From NCBI GenBank assembly GCA_963691705.1, contig OY829542.1, positions 41,165,105 to 41,229,104 on the forward strand: a DNA stretch of 64,000 nucleotides, given 5' to 3'. The stretch comes from Viola odorata. Its lineage: Eukaryota; Streptophyta; Magnoliopsida; Malpighiales; Violaceae. The notes under the pieces were generated by a model. It worked only from the letters and a program-made list of their open reading frames with translations. It searched no databases and was not told where the DNA came from. Within the stretch, counting starts at the first letter, position 1. Every line of letters begins with the position of its first letter. This document shows positions 22,000 to 32,821 of this stretch, in pieces. The translations under genes were made by a program, and so were the position numbers.

Positions 22000-22551
22000 A
22001 ATGAAACGCTCGCCATCCTCATCCTCCAACGCCGAGTCACATTCCCGCAACGTGAATCACCGCAAGCTTACAAGATCTCGACGATTGGGCAAAAACCTGT
22101 GTTGGATTATGAAGGGCCACTTATTAGGTGTTTTTGTGAAAAAAAAGCTCCGCTCTGGGCTTCTTGGACCGATGTGAATCCAGGTAGGAGATTTGTAACA
22201 TGTGCCTATTTCAACCGGTGTAATTTCCACAAATGGGTAGATGACGAGATGCAAGATCGGGCCAAAGAGGTCATTATTGGACTGAGGAACAGGGAGAAAG
22301 AACTGGTGGCAGGCATGGATTTGTTAGTTGATGACATAGAAGAACTGAGGCAGAAGGAGGTTAGGCTAGATGGTATAGTTACGATCTTGAAGAATGATGC
22401 ATTCAATTTGAAAAAGGAGAATGAGAGCTTGAAGTTGGTAATTAGAAACCAGACAAGTGATATTGAGAAGCTGCGTAGAAGAAACTGGTTCTTTGCTTTG
22501 GTTTTGCTCTTGTGCATTTGTATTATTTGGTTTGAATGTTCTACTAGATAA
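22000..22551 (+). CDS. GRF zinc-finger / coiled-coil / membrane-anchor protein (At4g04775-like)
   Basis: The recognisable protein begins near 22075 (IGQKPVLDYEG) and ends at 22551. A GRF-type zinc finger reads CFCEKKAPL-WASWTDVNPGRRFVTCAY-CNFHKWVDDEM: C-x-C, then C and C around a GRR motif and a final W. It is followed by a long coiled coil (about 22255-22470; KELVAGMDLLVDDIEELRQK, KKENESLKLVIRNQ) and a hydrophobic C-terminal segment FFALVLLLCICIIWF. This is the architecture of plant proteins annotated At4g04775-like. The frame is open upstream to 21721, but that part is TIR sequence. A second ATG frame (22001, MKRSPSSSSNAES) suits an N-terminus, but is out of register by one base, so the true start is uncertain. 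The function of this family is not established; here the gene is inside a MULE and convergent to its MuDR-type gene. Confidence 0.7.
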   Translation, partial: NETLAILILQRRVTFPQRESPQAYKISTIGQKPVLDYEGPLIRCFCEKKAPLWASWTDVNPGRRFVTCAYFNRCNFHKWVDDEMQDRAKEVIIGLRNREKELVAGMDLLVDDIEELRQKEVRLDGIVTILKNDAFNLKKENESLKLVIRNQTSDIEKLRRRNWFFALVLLLCICIIWFECSTR

Positions 22552-22613
22552 ACTGGTTTTTTTGCTTTGGTTGTTGAGTTCTTGTAACCATGTCAAATGA
22601 ATAATATTTGGAT

Positions 22614-22697
22614 GTTGAGTTTGAATCTTTTACACCAAAGAAATTTACACGAAATGTTGAGTTTGAATATTTTACACCAAAGTAATTTACACGAAAC
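22614..22697. repeat. 42-bp tandem duplication
   Basis: Two copies (22614-22655, 22656-22697) of a unit starting gttgagtttgaat and ending acacgaaa, with three differences. It forms the 3' end of the truncated MuDR-type frame. Confidence 0.9.
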
Positions 22698-23319
22698 ATT
22701 ATCTTTACATTCCGCTCTGCAACGATGGCCTTCACCTTTCACATACTTAACGTCTCTACGTTGGTGGAGGACTAATTTATCTACAGCCTGCTTGAATTGG
22801 GCCTTGCTTAAAAATCTGAGTCCAACATAAATAACAGGAACTTTAGATTCAGGTTTGTAAAAGTGCCTCTGATTGACATGTTCACCATCCTTTCTAAACC
22901 TGCCTTTATCCTCATTATGCCCTCCTTTATCAAACATGTTGTTTAACTCTTCAGACTCCATCACAGCTGCAACCTGCCCCATATGTCGTTTCAATTTTCT
23001 TGATTTCTCCAATAGTCCTTTCAATAAACGCCTCCCTTGATGCAACTCTTCATCTTCATTATCAGTTAAATCCTCAACCTCCACTAAGTATTCTTCAGGG
23101 ACCTGGAAACCATTAGCCTTGTTCCCACGCATAGCTACCTCAACATGATTATCACCTATTCACAGCAAACACCAAGGAATTAAAAAATAGAATACAAATG
23201 TTATTTGTTTAATATGTTGCAACTATTATGTTTTCTTAAAAAGTAGAATACCACGGACCCCACCAGCAGACATAAAGAGAAAGAAATTTAACATTACCTC
23301 CAAACTTATCACCATCAAC

Positions 23320-23530
23320 ATCTTCATCATATTGCTCATCATCATCACCTTCTTCCTCATGCTGCTGATCACCATTACCTTCTTCTTCACCAAACTGATC
23401 ACCATCAACTCCTTCCTCAAGCTGCTGATCATCATTACCTTCTTCCTCACCAAACTGATCACCATCAACTTCTTCCTCAAGCTGCTGATCACTATGAAAT
23501 TCTTCCTCACACTGTTGATCACCATCATCC
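23320..23530 (-). repeat. 60-bp coding repeats, acidic
   Basis: In-frame tandem units of about 20 codons (DQQLEEEVDGDQFGEEEGN) repeated about three times with decay at both ends, inside the MuDR-type exon 1. Confidence 0.85.
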
Positions 23531-24623
23531 ACTCCAGTCTCCACATTTAACTCATTGAGTCCTATATCATCCATTAAATCTACCAAGAATTGACCCTCTA
23601 TTGTTGCCTCCTCAATAGTATCCTCACCATCCCCTCCCAAACCTTCACACTCATCCTGGACATAACCATCACTAACAGCATCACCATCAAAGACATTACG
23701 CATAATTCCAGCTGCAACCCTAACTTTTTGGCCCATTATATTTCCACTACAACAACTCTCGTCAATTCTAAACCCACCCACTTCATTTTCTACACTGTTG
23801 ATTTCATTCGTATCAACACTCTCATCACCAGAAAACAACTCATTACTCTCTATGTACTTCTTTTCCTCATTTACTAAATCAAGTCTTATACCCATCAACA
23901 TAGGGTTATTAGTAGACAATAAAGGGTGCATTTTATCACCATGTTCCACATAAATAGTACCCTCACCACCAGTCTCAAAATGGCTAAGAAGTGGCATAAT
24001 GCTAGCATCATCATATATCTCAAAAATAGAAAATGAGTTTGGGCGTTTAAAATATAGACAGTTTATGTTTCTAAATCCCATTGAAGCACACCAATTTAAC
24101 AATAACAGGTATGTCATCGTGTCAGGATCAAAACTTTTTTCATCAACAAAACCCCCTACATATCTCAGTTTATTACCCTTCCACAATACCACCCCACCAA
24201 TATATAATTGTAGTTTGCCCATATAGACAACACTACAGAAACCCTAATATACCGACAGGACCACAATGAAAGCAACGTTACTAAGAAAACGTACCCTACT
24301 ATGAAATATTCCAACAAAGTAATATACCAACAGATGCTCCAATGCAACCCTCGTTCTAAGCCAAGCAGTAATGCACACGCGCATCATCTTCACCGCCTCG
24401 AAAATCAATCATCCTTTTCAAACTGACTCCCTCAACACCACATTGCGTTTCGCTCAATCCCAATTGAGGCTGGGTATGGAGGATTGGAAGATGTTAGGGT
24501 TTTGTTTATTTTACAGGATGCGAAGGAAGATTTGGGAATGGAAAATACAAAGGTTAGGGTTTCTATTGGAAAAGGATTTCGAGAGAGGAAAGAGACGACT
24601 TTGGGTAAGCGACAAGCCGACCG

Positions 24624-24899
24624 AATAAGGTTAGGCTCGTGCGTCACGGGGCCCACTTACACGTGGCGAGCTTCTAGACGTGGACGGACCTATATGGCAA
24701 GTTGCTGACGTGTCTTGATGATGTGGCATCCAGTAAGCACATGACGAGGCACATAACGGTGCCACATCAACAAAACATGACGGTAGGGTTGTGATTAAAC
24801 AAAATGTAAAGAAGTCAGGGGGTGATTAAATAAAAAAATAGTTGAGGGTTCCCATTAAATAAAACGCCAGAGTCCAGGGTCCCCTAACCCTTTTTTACC
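24624..24899 (-). repeat. MULE right terminal inverted repeat
   Basis: Inverse of 21575-21833; the extra internal bases relative to the left arm are near 24700-24718 (tgtcttgatgatg). Confidence 0.9.
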
Positions 24900-25758
24900 G
24901 ATTTTTTTCTATTAATGTAAATTACATTTATTTTAAGTCTTGACTTTTTACTTTCTCTATAATGCTAACCACAAATCGGAGGATAAGATATGAAGAAACG
25001 CGATCGACTAGCATGATGGTGATGTCTTCTTAATTTGATGAAGAAGAGAGATGAAGGGGTAATGCATTTTGGACCAAAACCCACTTCCTATGATCTCTCT
25101 TTTCAGCGTACATAACGGTAGAAATGTCAAATGTGCAAAACAACAATATTGGGAGAAGGAAACAATATTTATTTTAGACCAAATTGTTTTATCTAAAATT
25201 ACATATATTAGAGACCAGAGAAAATAGTATGTATATATTTATGAGTGTTAATCGGGATATAACTTACACATATTCAGTAAAATATAGGAAAAATGCACCA
25301 TCCTCCTTGTTGGTAGTCATTGATTATCTTTATCAACCTTTCATTCTCAGTTATCAAGACATCACACCTTGAAGCGGTATCATTATTCGCATGAGCTTTG
25401 TCCGATTAAGCCCTTAACATTGCATTGTCCAGCACTGTCTTCTGCAACTCGGATTTCATCTAGATAACCTTTTCTTAAAATTGGTTACATATATTTTTCT
25501 GCTTTACCATATCATAGTAATTGACATCAATAATTTTTAAAGAATATAATTTTTTACTCTCTTGGATTATTCGTGTAAAACAAATCTCTCCTGACCTATA
25601 AAAATGCTTACTAGCAAGATAGCTAGAGGATAGCAAGATAGCTAGAGGAGACCAAGACATTATTAAGCAAGGAAAAGAAGAATTAATTCAACAAACCAAT
25701 TTAAACACAAACAACAAAAGTTACCTGGATTTCTGCTATGAATGAACAGGGGATTCTA
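24900..25758. other. Intergenic; no supportable gene
   Basis: AT-rich. A short minus-strand frame near 25460-25380 (EMKSELQKTVLDNAMLRA then a stop) looks coiled-coil-like but is too short to assign. An 18-bp duplication 'agcaagatagctagagga' occurs at 25614-25650. Confidence 0.4.
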
Positions 25759-25762
25759 AATC

Positions 25763-26018
25763 CCTAAACACAAAAACCAGGAAGATTCAAATTATATTAA
25801 AACTCGAGAATGAAACTCCAATGAATTTTTTTTATCAGAAGCCCTGATTGTTGTCCAACCCTTCATTGGCCACCACAATGACCGCTTCCTCACCGCCTTC
25901 CTCATCGAATACGCCACTGATATCGACCACCTCTTTGGTGATGTCCTCGGTAAATCCGCCTAAACACAAAACCAGGAAGATCCAAATTATATTAAAAATC
26001 GAGAATGAAACTCCAATT
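25763..26018. repeat. Direct repeat pair, about 59 bp, spaced 197 bp
   Basis: 'cctaaacacaaaa.ccaggaagat.caaattatattaaaa' through 'cgagaatgaaactccaat' occurs at 25763-25822 and again at 25960-26018 with about three differences. The intervening DNA is the small exon-like segment 25839-25971. Confidence 0.85.
25839..25971 (-). pseudogene. Exon-like remnant of unknown gene
   Basis: The minus strand reads a 3' splice acceptor (tttgtgtttag), then GGFTEDITKEVVDISGVFDE and ANEGLDNNQGF before a stop at 25839. It looks like a terminal exon of an acidic protein, but no family is recognised and no upstream exon can be linked: a duplicated copy of its flank and then the E1 LTR follow within 70 bp. Confidence 0.3.
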
Positions 26019-26038
26019 GAAAAAAGGAAATTATCAAA

Positions 26039-26525
26039 TGATAACAATTAACGCGATCCCAAGGGTATTTCCGTCTTCATACCAGCGTTAAGACCGGAAC
26101 ACTACAGTGTTTGCCAGGCGCCAGCCGTGGGGGTTGCCGCCCCCTCAAGAAGAGAAGAACCCTAGGATGGTCGACATCAACGAGGGGGGGGGGGTCTCAC
26201 GCGTTATATACTCATGCGCACGACGTCATCCCATCCCAAGTCAGCCATGACGTCACTCGAGGCGTTATCTTCCCAAGATAACGCCTCCCCCTAGAGGTAA
26301 CGCCCACGCTCTGCCTATAAATACCCCACCACTCAAGATGAGAGGTAAGCCTAAGATCGCTACTCGAACCTCTGCTATTTGGAACAACGTTACTAACTTA
26401 AGCATCGGTGTGTCTACGCCGGAGCTCCCCCTCCGGCGCTTTGCAGGTATACTCGACGACGATTACAGTAACTCCGAGCGGCCATAATCCTCACCCCCGA
26501 TTCTCCAGAAGTCTATATCTTATCA
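26039..26525 (+). repeat. E1 5' LTR
   Basis: 487 bp, TGATAACAATTAACGC...ATATCTTATCA. It shares with the A and B LTRs the words 'ccctaggatggtcgacatcaa' (inverse in A and B), 'ataacgcc', a TATA-like 'cctataaataccccacc' (26315-26332) and 'gtgtctacgccggagctcccc'. This is a family of related Tat LTRs. Confidence 0.9.
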
Positions 26526-26528
26526 AAT

Positions 26529-26546
26529 TGGTGCTTTCATTGAGAG
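26529..26546 (+). promoter_or_regulatory. E1 primer binding site
   Basis: TGGTGCTTTCATTGAGAG, four bases inside the LTR. The identical 18-mer is at 59022-59039 (minus) in A, and a two-base variant is at 47521-47538 (minus) in B. I do not assign the tRNA with certainty. Confidence 0.8.
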
Positions 26547-26612
26547 TCTTGGTTTATTAAGTGAGCATCCTTAATAGCCAAGCTCTGTCTTTCTTGGAAG
26601 ATCGGAAGGATC

Positions 26613-28388
26613 ATGGCTTCTGATTCGAAGACCACACAACCTCCATCCTCTGGCATTCCTTTTGCGATTCGCCGACAACTTTTTCCTTTCGCCACTGCTG
26701 AAGTTGTACCACGATGCAGGAGATTACTCCGAAATCTTCAGATCTCTCTTTTAGAGCAACAGGAGGAACGCCCTCCTCCCAGGTGAACATCCCTCTATCC
26801 CAGATGGCGGGATCCAATTTCTCCACTCCTCCTCCGAGGGGATTCATGTTGGATAGCGTAAATAACTACCTCGCGAATGAAATATCTGCCCTTCATTCTC
26901 GGTTGGATTACTTGACCGAGCTGGCGGCAAGAGTCACGCCTGATGTTTCTGGGTCGAATATTCCTTCCCAGGCTATTTTTACATCATCTATTGTCACCGA
27001 ACGACCCGTATCACCTCCGCAACGCAGAAACGTTCCATTGACCTTGCCCGCGATAACTACACCAACCAGCTTTGTGCAATTCGCTCATGGGCGAATAAAG
27101 CCTTACGTGTCGCACGCGTTACAAATTCCAGTCTCTTAAGAGGAGCGACGACTTGACGAGTATAGAGATTGTTGGGACGGTTAGCGGGAGGAAATGTATA
27201 GAGACGTATCCCCTGAGCGCAGTGAGAGATCGAGTAGCCGAAGATACCGAACTCATTCGCCAAGGAGTCATAGCCGATCTCCAAAGCGTCACCATACTCT
27301 CGATCCACAGAACCGCAGGCGTCACCGTCTCGCAACACTCGCGAAATCTTAGACGACACCTTGGGCCATCCCTTCAGTAATCGCATAAGGCACCACAGGG
27401 TCAGTCGACATGTGAAGCTCCCCACGGAGTCCTATGACGGCACTAAAGATCCCATTTCTCACCTTAACAAGGTGAAAGACTTCGTGCAATTTAAAACCCA
27501 TAGTGATGCGGCTTTGTGCCAAATATTTGTCATGACATTGGCAAGAGTTGCACGCCTTTGGTTCGAGGGTCTTCCAGCAAAATCCATTAACAGCTTCTCG
27601 CAGCTGGAGTCTAAGTTTCGAAGCCGGTTCAATACCGCGGTCCCCATCAGAAAATCCGCTGCAGCATTATTCGACATACACAGGAAACCTCAGGAGTCTT
27701 TGAAAGATTTTCTCAGTCGTTTCGACCTGGAGATGTCGTTAACGCCAGACGTTACCATTGATTTCACTGTGGAAGCCTTGAAGCAGAACTGTCGTTATGA
27801 GAAATTGCGAGACACGTTAATGGTAGACCCCCCGGTAACTTTGGACGCATTGAGAATGAAAGCTCATAATTACGCAAGAATGGAGGAAGAAGAAAACAGA
27901 GACAAAACCTGAAACGTGCCACAAAATTTACCTCAGGCTCCTAACGTTCCTAGTAACGCGATCCCTGACGGTCATTTTGTAGATGATTACGCCCAATGAA
28001 AAGATCATATCCAAAAAACCTCTAACAGACGAAGAGGCAACTCTTCAAGGGGAAGATCTGGTAAATCCCCTATTCGGCGGCAGGCAGATCCTCCCAAGGG
28101 CCAGATATACGACCCAGACCTTCCTTCCCTTATATTGCCAAGGGAAAAAATCTTAGCAATTGTGGAACAGCGGTATCTCCCCATCCGTTATCTAGCTCCC
28201 GTAAAGCCAGGAGTAGTCATGGGAGGAAGATAAAATGCTTTTTGCAATTTTCATAAAGTCAGAGGGCACTCTACAGACGCATGCAGAGAATTAAAGCTGG
28301 CAATAGAGCGCTTGGTAGAAGAAGGATACCTCGGGGAATTTTCCACTAAGTCAAGAGAAGAAGTAAGGAACAACCCGACAAACAGGAC
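26613..28388 (+). pseudogene. E1 gag, frameshifted
   Basis: Starts MASDSKTTQPPSSGIPFAIR at 26613; a frameshift before 26714 moves it to the frame MQEITPKSSDLSF. The Arg/Ser-rich linker at 27140-27400 is in mixed frames. The gag core is well kept at 27430-27912: SHLNKVKDFVQF, ALCQIFVMTLARVARLWFEG and HRKPQESLKDFLSRFDLEMS, the Retrotrans_gag pattern. A stop at 27910-27912 follows EEENRDKT. Downstream, CNFHKVRGHSTDAC (about 28238-28279) is the C-x2-H-x4-H-x4-C knuckle of Tat-type gag. E1, A and B gag are clear homologues. It cannot make an intact product. Confidence 0.85.
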
Positions 28389-29061
28389 GCCTGACAACAG
28401 ATAGCCACCTCATCGCGCTCCGGGAAATAATATCACACCCGCTGGGAGAGGTAGGGAAACGCTTGCGATTGACGAAGATGATTTTCCCATCATCAACATT
28501 ATTGTTGGGGGCACACCGTACCTTGACGAACCTGTACAGTTGACGCCTACAGCCGGAGACAAGCGGAAGCGAGGGGGCACGTTAATAAAAAGTGAAGCAA
28601 TAAGTGCGTTGGATCGAATGATGTTATCCTTCTCCGAGGAAGACGAGAAAGGCGTCGTGTTCCCACATAACGAAGCAATGGTGGTTATGCCTGTCATCGG
28701 TAACCGCGGGGTTAGAAGAACTCTTGTTGATAACGGAAGCGTGGTTAATCTATTTTCGTTAGAGGCTTATAACCTCATGAAACGCCTTAATAACGAGCTG
28801 ACACCGTGCAAGAAGCCGATAATTGGGGTAGATGGAATCCCAATCCCTGTGACCGGAGTCACAACGCTACCAGTGCACTTTAGAGAAGACACGTCCAAAT
28901 GGTCAGAGGAGCTGTTATTTTTAGTCGTTGACCTCACCCTGCCCTATAACACCATACTTGGGCGACCGTTCCTCAACCGTTTCGGGGCAGCGATATCTCA
29001 AAAATATTTGAGGATGAAGTATCCCTCCTGGGATGGAGTAGTCTCAATCAAAGGCGCTTAG
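28389..29061 (+). pseudogene. E1 aspartic protease
   Basis: The frame from about 28411 is open to a TAG at 29059-29061. It contains INIIVGGTPYLDE, the active-site motif TLVDNGSVVNLFS (DNGS in place of DTGS/DSGS, as in A and B), the second signature ILGRPFLNRFGA, and YPSWDGVVSIKG. Role: cleaves the gag-pol polyprotein. The stop at 29059 replaces a Gln/Asn-type codon (compare GNQKL in B), so translation into RT would end here. Confidence 0.85.
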
Positions 29062-29351
29062 AAATTGGCGGCTGAATGTTACTTACTCATAACTCAGAAG
29101 AGTTGTGATAGATATGTGTGTGTCACGGTGGATCTATATGAGCAGAACGATGAGAAACGCACTCAGCCTGTGGACAAGATGGTGCCCGTACCAGTTAACG
29201 GGATCAGCGAGGTGAATTTCCTGGTTAGCAAAAAGCTCAGTCCAGAGGAAAACCTCCAATTAGCTCGACTATTGAACAAATGTAAAGGAGAGTTCGCGTG
29301 GAAGACCGCAGATATGCCTGGTATTTTGCGAGAAGTGGCAGAACACCGACT
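29062..29351 (+). pseudogene. E1 protease-RT linker, interrupted by E2
   Basis: Continues in the same frame: AECYLLITQKSCDRYVCV, DEKRTQPVDKM, KCKGEFAWKTADMPGI and REVAEHRL, the linker that leads into RT in A and B (REVAEHRLNVNP). At 29352 the E2 LTR starts in the middle of this phrase. The missing LNVNP is found at 61250, directly after the other E2 LTR, proving that E2 inserted here. Confidence 0.9.
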
Positions 29352-30780
29352 TGATGAGATGCATTTTGTACCAATTTCCCATTCCTTTCCTAGCCCTTTT
29401 TAGGCATGTTGCTACTGATCTCCTTCTGTTTTCATACTATTTGACAGACCAGAGCCTTTGGAAAGGAAATACCGAAAAGATGCATTTATCACTGACTTCG
29501 GACGGTTTTGAACAGCTTGCCCTTGCAGGGTGCAGGCAGCAGCTTGCCCCTGCATTTGTGCGCACGCGGCAGAAGAGAACTCTAGTGCAGAAAAGGAAAA
29601 TCACGAAAAAGGAAGATTACAGATCAAGAAAATCAGAGAATCAATACCATTAATCCTACTTTTCCCATTTTGGCAAGAAAATAAAGTTAGACGATCTCCA
29701 ATTAAATTAGGATCTCTTTTTATTTAGTTTCCATTTTTCAGAACTTTCTACTATTGTAATTTTCTTTTAAAACCTTTTCTAGTCTGAGGGTTTAGACATC
29801 ATATCTTCTTTTCTATTCTATTTTGGCTGGCGGCACCTTTGGATTTTGGGGAATTCATCTGTGCCTCCATTGTTCTCACCTACTCCGGCCGGTACTAAAT
29901 AAAAGCTTTCTGATTTTCTTCATTCTCTTCTCATATGCAATTTTATTTATCTATTTATTTTAATTTTATTATGAGTAGCTAAACTCACTCGTTCTTGGTA
30001 GGATCATCAAAGGTTGCTTAAGAAGGTTGTGAGGTCGAATTGGAATTAATATATCCTTAGTTGGTATTTAATTATTTAACAATTTCTTGTCAATTCTACT
30101 AGGACTACTTCTAGCCTGATCAACTGGCTGTTTACCCTAGGCGATTAAAGTCATCACTGTGGTTATAACTAACGCGAAGCTGCAGGGTAAAGTAGACAAC
30201 CAATCAGAGTTATCAGGTCGCTGGTTTTATTCGGTTGGGTTAAGTAAGTAATCAAGGTAGAGCCTCGAATGTACTGAGTGTCTCGCCCTGGACGCGTCTC
30301 CCTTCATCTTCATGGGCCTTCGAGTATTGCTTCCATAAACGCACCTTGGGAGACAGCGAAGCGTCAAGACTACTCCATAAACGTACCTTGGGGTAGTTTC
30401 TCGTACGAAAGGAAGTAGAGGACCTAAACGCATCTGGTCCCCATAGCGCATCTACCAGCGAGGGATAGACGATCATTGCACCCGTGATCAGCCGACTTTG
30501 AAAGCAACCCGAGATAGATTCCTACTGGGAACTCCTTCCTTTATTGATTTATCACTCACTTTTATTACTGTCTATTATTGCTTTATTAGATATTAATCAA
30601 CCAACTCTTGAAACCCCCCTGTTACTTGTTACTGCTCTGATCTGTTTGCCCTAGCTGCACAACACAAGATAGTGTCTACCTTAGTCTCTGTGGATCGACC
30701 CTGTACCACTATACACAGTTTAATTGTGCACTTGTTACAGGAATTATATATTATTTTTGAGGTGTCTCGACACCACGTCA
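29352..30780 (+). repeat. E2 5' LTR
   Basis: 1429 bp, TGATGAGATGCATTTTG...CACCACGTCA. Compared with the 3' LTR it has a 26-27 bp insertion around 29519-29546 (an extra 'gcttgcccttgcagg'-type repeat). It lacks part of the CCGGAGCTTTGCTCCGG hairpin (near 29881). These indels plus scattered substitutions indicate that E2 is not recent. Confidence 0.92.
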
Positions 30781-30785
30781 AATTT

Positions 30786-30803
30786 TGGCGTCGTTGCCGG
30801 GGA
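30786..30803 (+). promoter_or_regulatory. E2 tRNA-Asp primer binding site
   Basis: TGGCGTCGTTGCCGGGGA, one mismatch (C to T) from the canonical tRNA-Asp site, with an AATTT spacer after the LTR. Confidence 0.9.
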
Positions 30804-30883
30804 CTAACAGTATTGATTTCTTTCTTTTGTTTGTGTGGCAGGACATCCAGACCTAGACACTGAAAACCTCCGAATTTCCCAAC

Positions 30884-31427
30884 ATGGCCGACGTCTGTGC
30901 TGTTATAAAAAAAAATTGCCACCTTGACTCGTATGGTCCAGATCCAAGCCACAAGACAGGCTGTCCAGGCCAAGATACACAGATTTCGCAACTTTACCAA
31001 CTACCCGACTAACGCATACCCATATGCCCCTAATGAATTCCAAGTTAATACGGTTGGTAATTATAACGGAGCTCCTTGGCAGTTTGATCCTTATACCAAT
31101 AATTATGACCAAGGACAACATCATCCTAACCAAAGTTGGTGCGATCCGCAACCGTCTTGCCCTAGACAGTCACCGCAGCAGCATCATTCCCAGGATCCAT
31201 CTCAGCGGCCATACAATCTTCAACCTTTTCAACCATGGCCAAATCATCTCCATAACCAGCAGTACCAACAACAGGCTCCCCTAGAATCAGCGCCTCCGGC
31301 ACCACTATCCGATGAGGTAAGAAATTTCATGCTTGATATGCAAAAACAAATGAGTTTTTTGGCTGCAGAAATGAAGGAGATACAGAACCAAAGATGCCTA
31401 CCACCTCAACCAGAACTCAACCCGTAA
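30884..31427 (+). pseudogene. E2 gag C-terminal remnant (Athila-type)
   Basis: The Athila gag core is deleted. What remains is a Cys/His-poor knuckle remnant in one frame, then from 30924 a Gln/Asn/Pro-rich tail: NEFQVNTVGNYNGAPWQFDP, HHPNQSWCDPQPSCPRQSPQ, and the helical segment SDEVRNFMLDMQKQMSFLAA. The order matches the region between the zinc knuckle and protease in Athila proteins. Confidence 0.75.
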
Positions 31428-31442
31428 CATGCTGTCTGTGCC

Positions 31443-32389
31443 ATGACACTTCGCAGTGGTACTAAAATACCATCCCGTGAGCTGCCTGCCCAAGACGTTG
31501 AACTACCTGAACTCACGCCCAAACCAGAGGAGGCAAAGGCAGAAGTGGAGAAAGAAAAACATGTCTACATTGCTAGAAGACACGGTTCTCCACGAAAAGT
31601 CGATGAAAATTCTGAATTTTCAGAAGAATTCATCACCAAGGTACTCGAGCCACCATTCCCACAAAGGTTAGTCAAAACAAAAAGGGACAAAGAGGATAAA
31701 GAAAATTTTGAATTATTTAACAAGGTGCAGCTTAATATTCCTCTTTTACAAGACATCAAAAATATTCCTCGATATGCCAAATATTTAAAATCTTTGTGCA
31801 CTAACAAATGTAAATTGGCAGGAGTGAATAAGATTAGTGTGGGTGCTAACGTTTCAGCCGTCATTCAGAGGAAGCTTCCACCAAAGTGTAAGGACCAAGG
31901 GATGTTCACCATCCCTTGTAAAATTAGAAATACTGATGTTGGCAAAGCTATGTGTGATCTTGGTGCAGGTACCAATGTAATGCCTTGACGATATATAACA
32001 GCTTAGGCCTAGGCCCACTTAAACCAATGCAAGTTGTCATCCAGTTGGCCGACCACTCTAATAGATATCCCGAAGGCATTATCGAGGATGTTCTAGTACA
32101 GGTTGGTGACTTCCGATATCCGGCTGACTTTTATGTGATCAGCATGGAGGATGAGAAATCCACCAAACCGATAGACATGTTCTTGGGCAGGCCGTTCCTT
32201 TGGACTGCCAAGGCCAAGATTGATGTCCATGACGCCTCCATTACTCTTGAATTCGATGGCGAGACCATCAAGTTCAATATGATTGACGATATGAGACACC
32301 CCACCGAGTTTTCTAGCGTAAAATTTATTGATATTGCTGACCCTGTTGTTACTAATGTTTCTGCACTTGCTACTGGTGATTCTCTATAG
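31443..32389 (+). pseudogene. E2 aspartic protease (Athila-type), one frameshift
   Basis: From MTLRSGTKIP at 31443: PPFPQRLVKTKRDKED, NIPLLQDIKNIPRYAKYLK, GANVSAVIQRKLPPKCKD and the active site AMCDLGAGTNVMP (D-L-G-A in place of D-T-G-A, as usual in Athila). One base is missing at about 31985. The next frame continues at once with YNSLGLGPLKP, VVIQLADHSNRYPEGI, FLGRPFLWTAKAKIDVHDAS and EFDGETIKFNMIDDMRHPTE, to a stop at 32389. This is the best preserved part of E2. Confidence 0.9.
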
Positions 32390-32776
32390 CTTGCCCTAGA
32401 CAGGAGCATTCCGCCCGCAGCACTGGACCCCTTGGCCTTGACGCTTGTAACTCCACCCAAGTTGCAAGAAGTTGTTACTGCTTTGGAAGAGAACTTTCTT
32501 AACCCTTCTACTCCTATCATTTCTTCTCTTCCAACTGATCATGCTAAGCCTCCACCTTCTATTGTGCAGGCACCTAAGTTGGAGTTGAACAACTTGCCCG
32601 CGCACCTCAAGTACGCCTACCTTGGCGAGTATGACACGCTCCCTGTCATCATCTCTAGCAAGGTCGATCCTGCTGCAGAACACGAACTGGTGTCCACACT
32701 CAAAGGATACCGCGAGGCCCTTGGATGGACGACCGTTGACGTCAAGGAGCTTGCCCCAGCCTTTTGCACTCCTTAA
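32390..32776 (+). pseudogene. E2 linker before RT, RT deleted
   Basis: PKLELNNLPAHLKYAYLGEY, TLPVIISSKVD and GYREALGWTTVDVKELAP are the segment immediately upstream of RT in Athila pol. The sequence then stops (TAA at 32774) and passes into unrelated Thr/His-rich sequence: RT, RNase H and integrase core are absent. Confidence 0.85.
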
Positions 32777-32821
32777 CTAGCTCCAGTAGCCTTCGCACCC
32801 ACTCTTGTTGCCCCCAACACC

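Larger units (their letters stand above)
22593..24222 (-). pseudogene. MuDR/MURA-type N-terminal protein, truncated before the catalytic domain
   Basis: Exon 1, 24222-23298: starts MGKLQLYIGG, then LRYVGGFVDEKSFDPDTMTY and TIYVEHGDKMHP, the PB1-like domain often fused to plant MURA proteins. It ends in a highly acidic repeat region (about 23530-23320). A 142-bp intron (GT at 23297-23296, AG at 23157-23156) joins in frame to exon 2 (from 23155), which holds VPVIYVGLRFLSKAQFKQAV and RRDVKYVKGEGHRCRAEC. This is the MuDR DNA-binding domain (PF03108), ending near 22700. After it only a 42-bp duplicated filler remains, so the MULE transposase and SWIM domains are missing. A functional splice with an intact 370-codon frame suggests the truncation is more recent than most decay here. 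Confidence 0.75.
21575..24899. mobile_element. Mutator-like element (MULE) with long TIRs
   Basis: Left TIR about 21575-21833 and right TIR about 24624-24899 are near-identical inverted copies, both starting GG(C/T)AAAAA then GGGTTAGGGGACCCTGG. The right copy carries an extra 13-16 bp near 24700. TIRs of this length are typical of MULEs, and the interior encodes a MuDR-type N-terminal protein (22593-24222, minus) and a GRF zinc-finger protein (to 22551, plus) in convergent orientation. A clean 9-bp target duplication is not visible; only GATTT is shared at the two edges. The catalytic MULE transposase domain is absent. Confidence 0.85.
26039..29351 (+). mobile_element. Element E1: Tat-type Ty3/gypsy, left part
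   Basis: LTR, primer site, gag, protease and RT start in plus orientation. It is cut at 29351 by element E2 and resumes at 61246. The left target flank is tcaaa (26034-26038); the right end is beyond the window. E1 is the outermost and therefore oldest insertion of the 26-64 kb nest. Confidence 0.9.

Noticed and set aside
30227..30476. Overlapping minus-strand frames in the E2 LTR, also present at 60692-60898
   Set aside because: Repeated because the LTR is repeated; no protein features.
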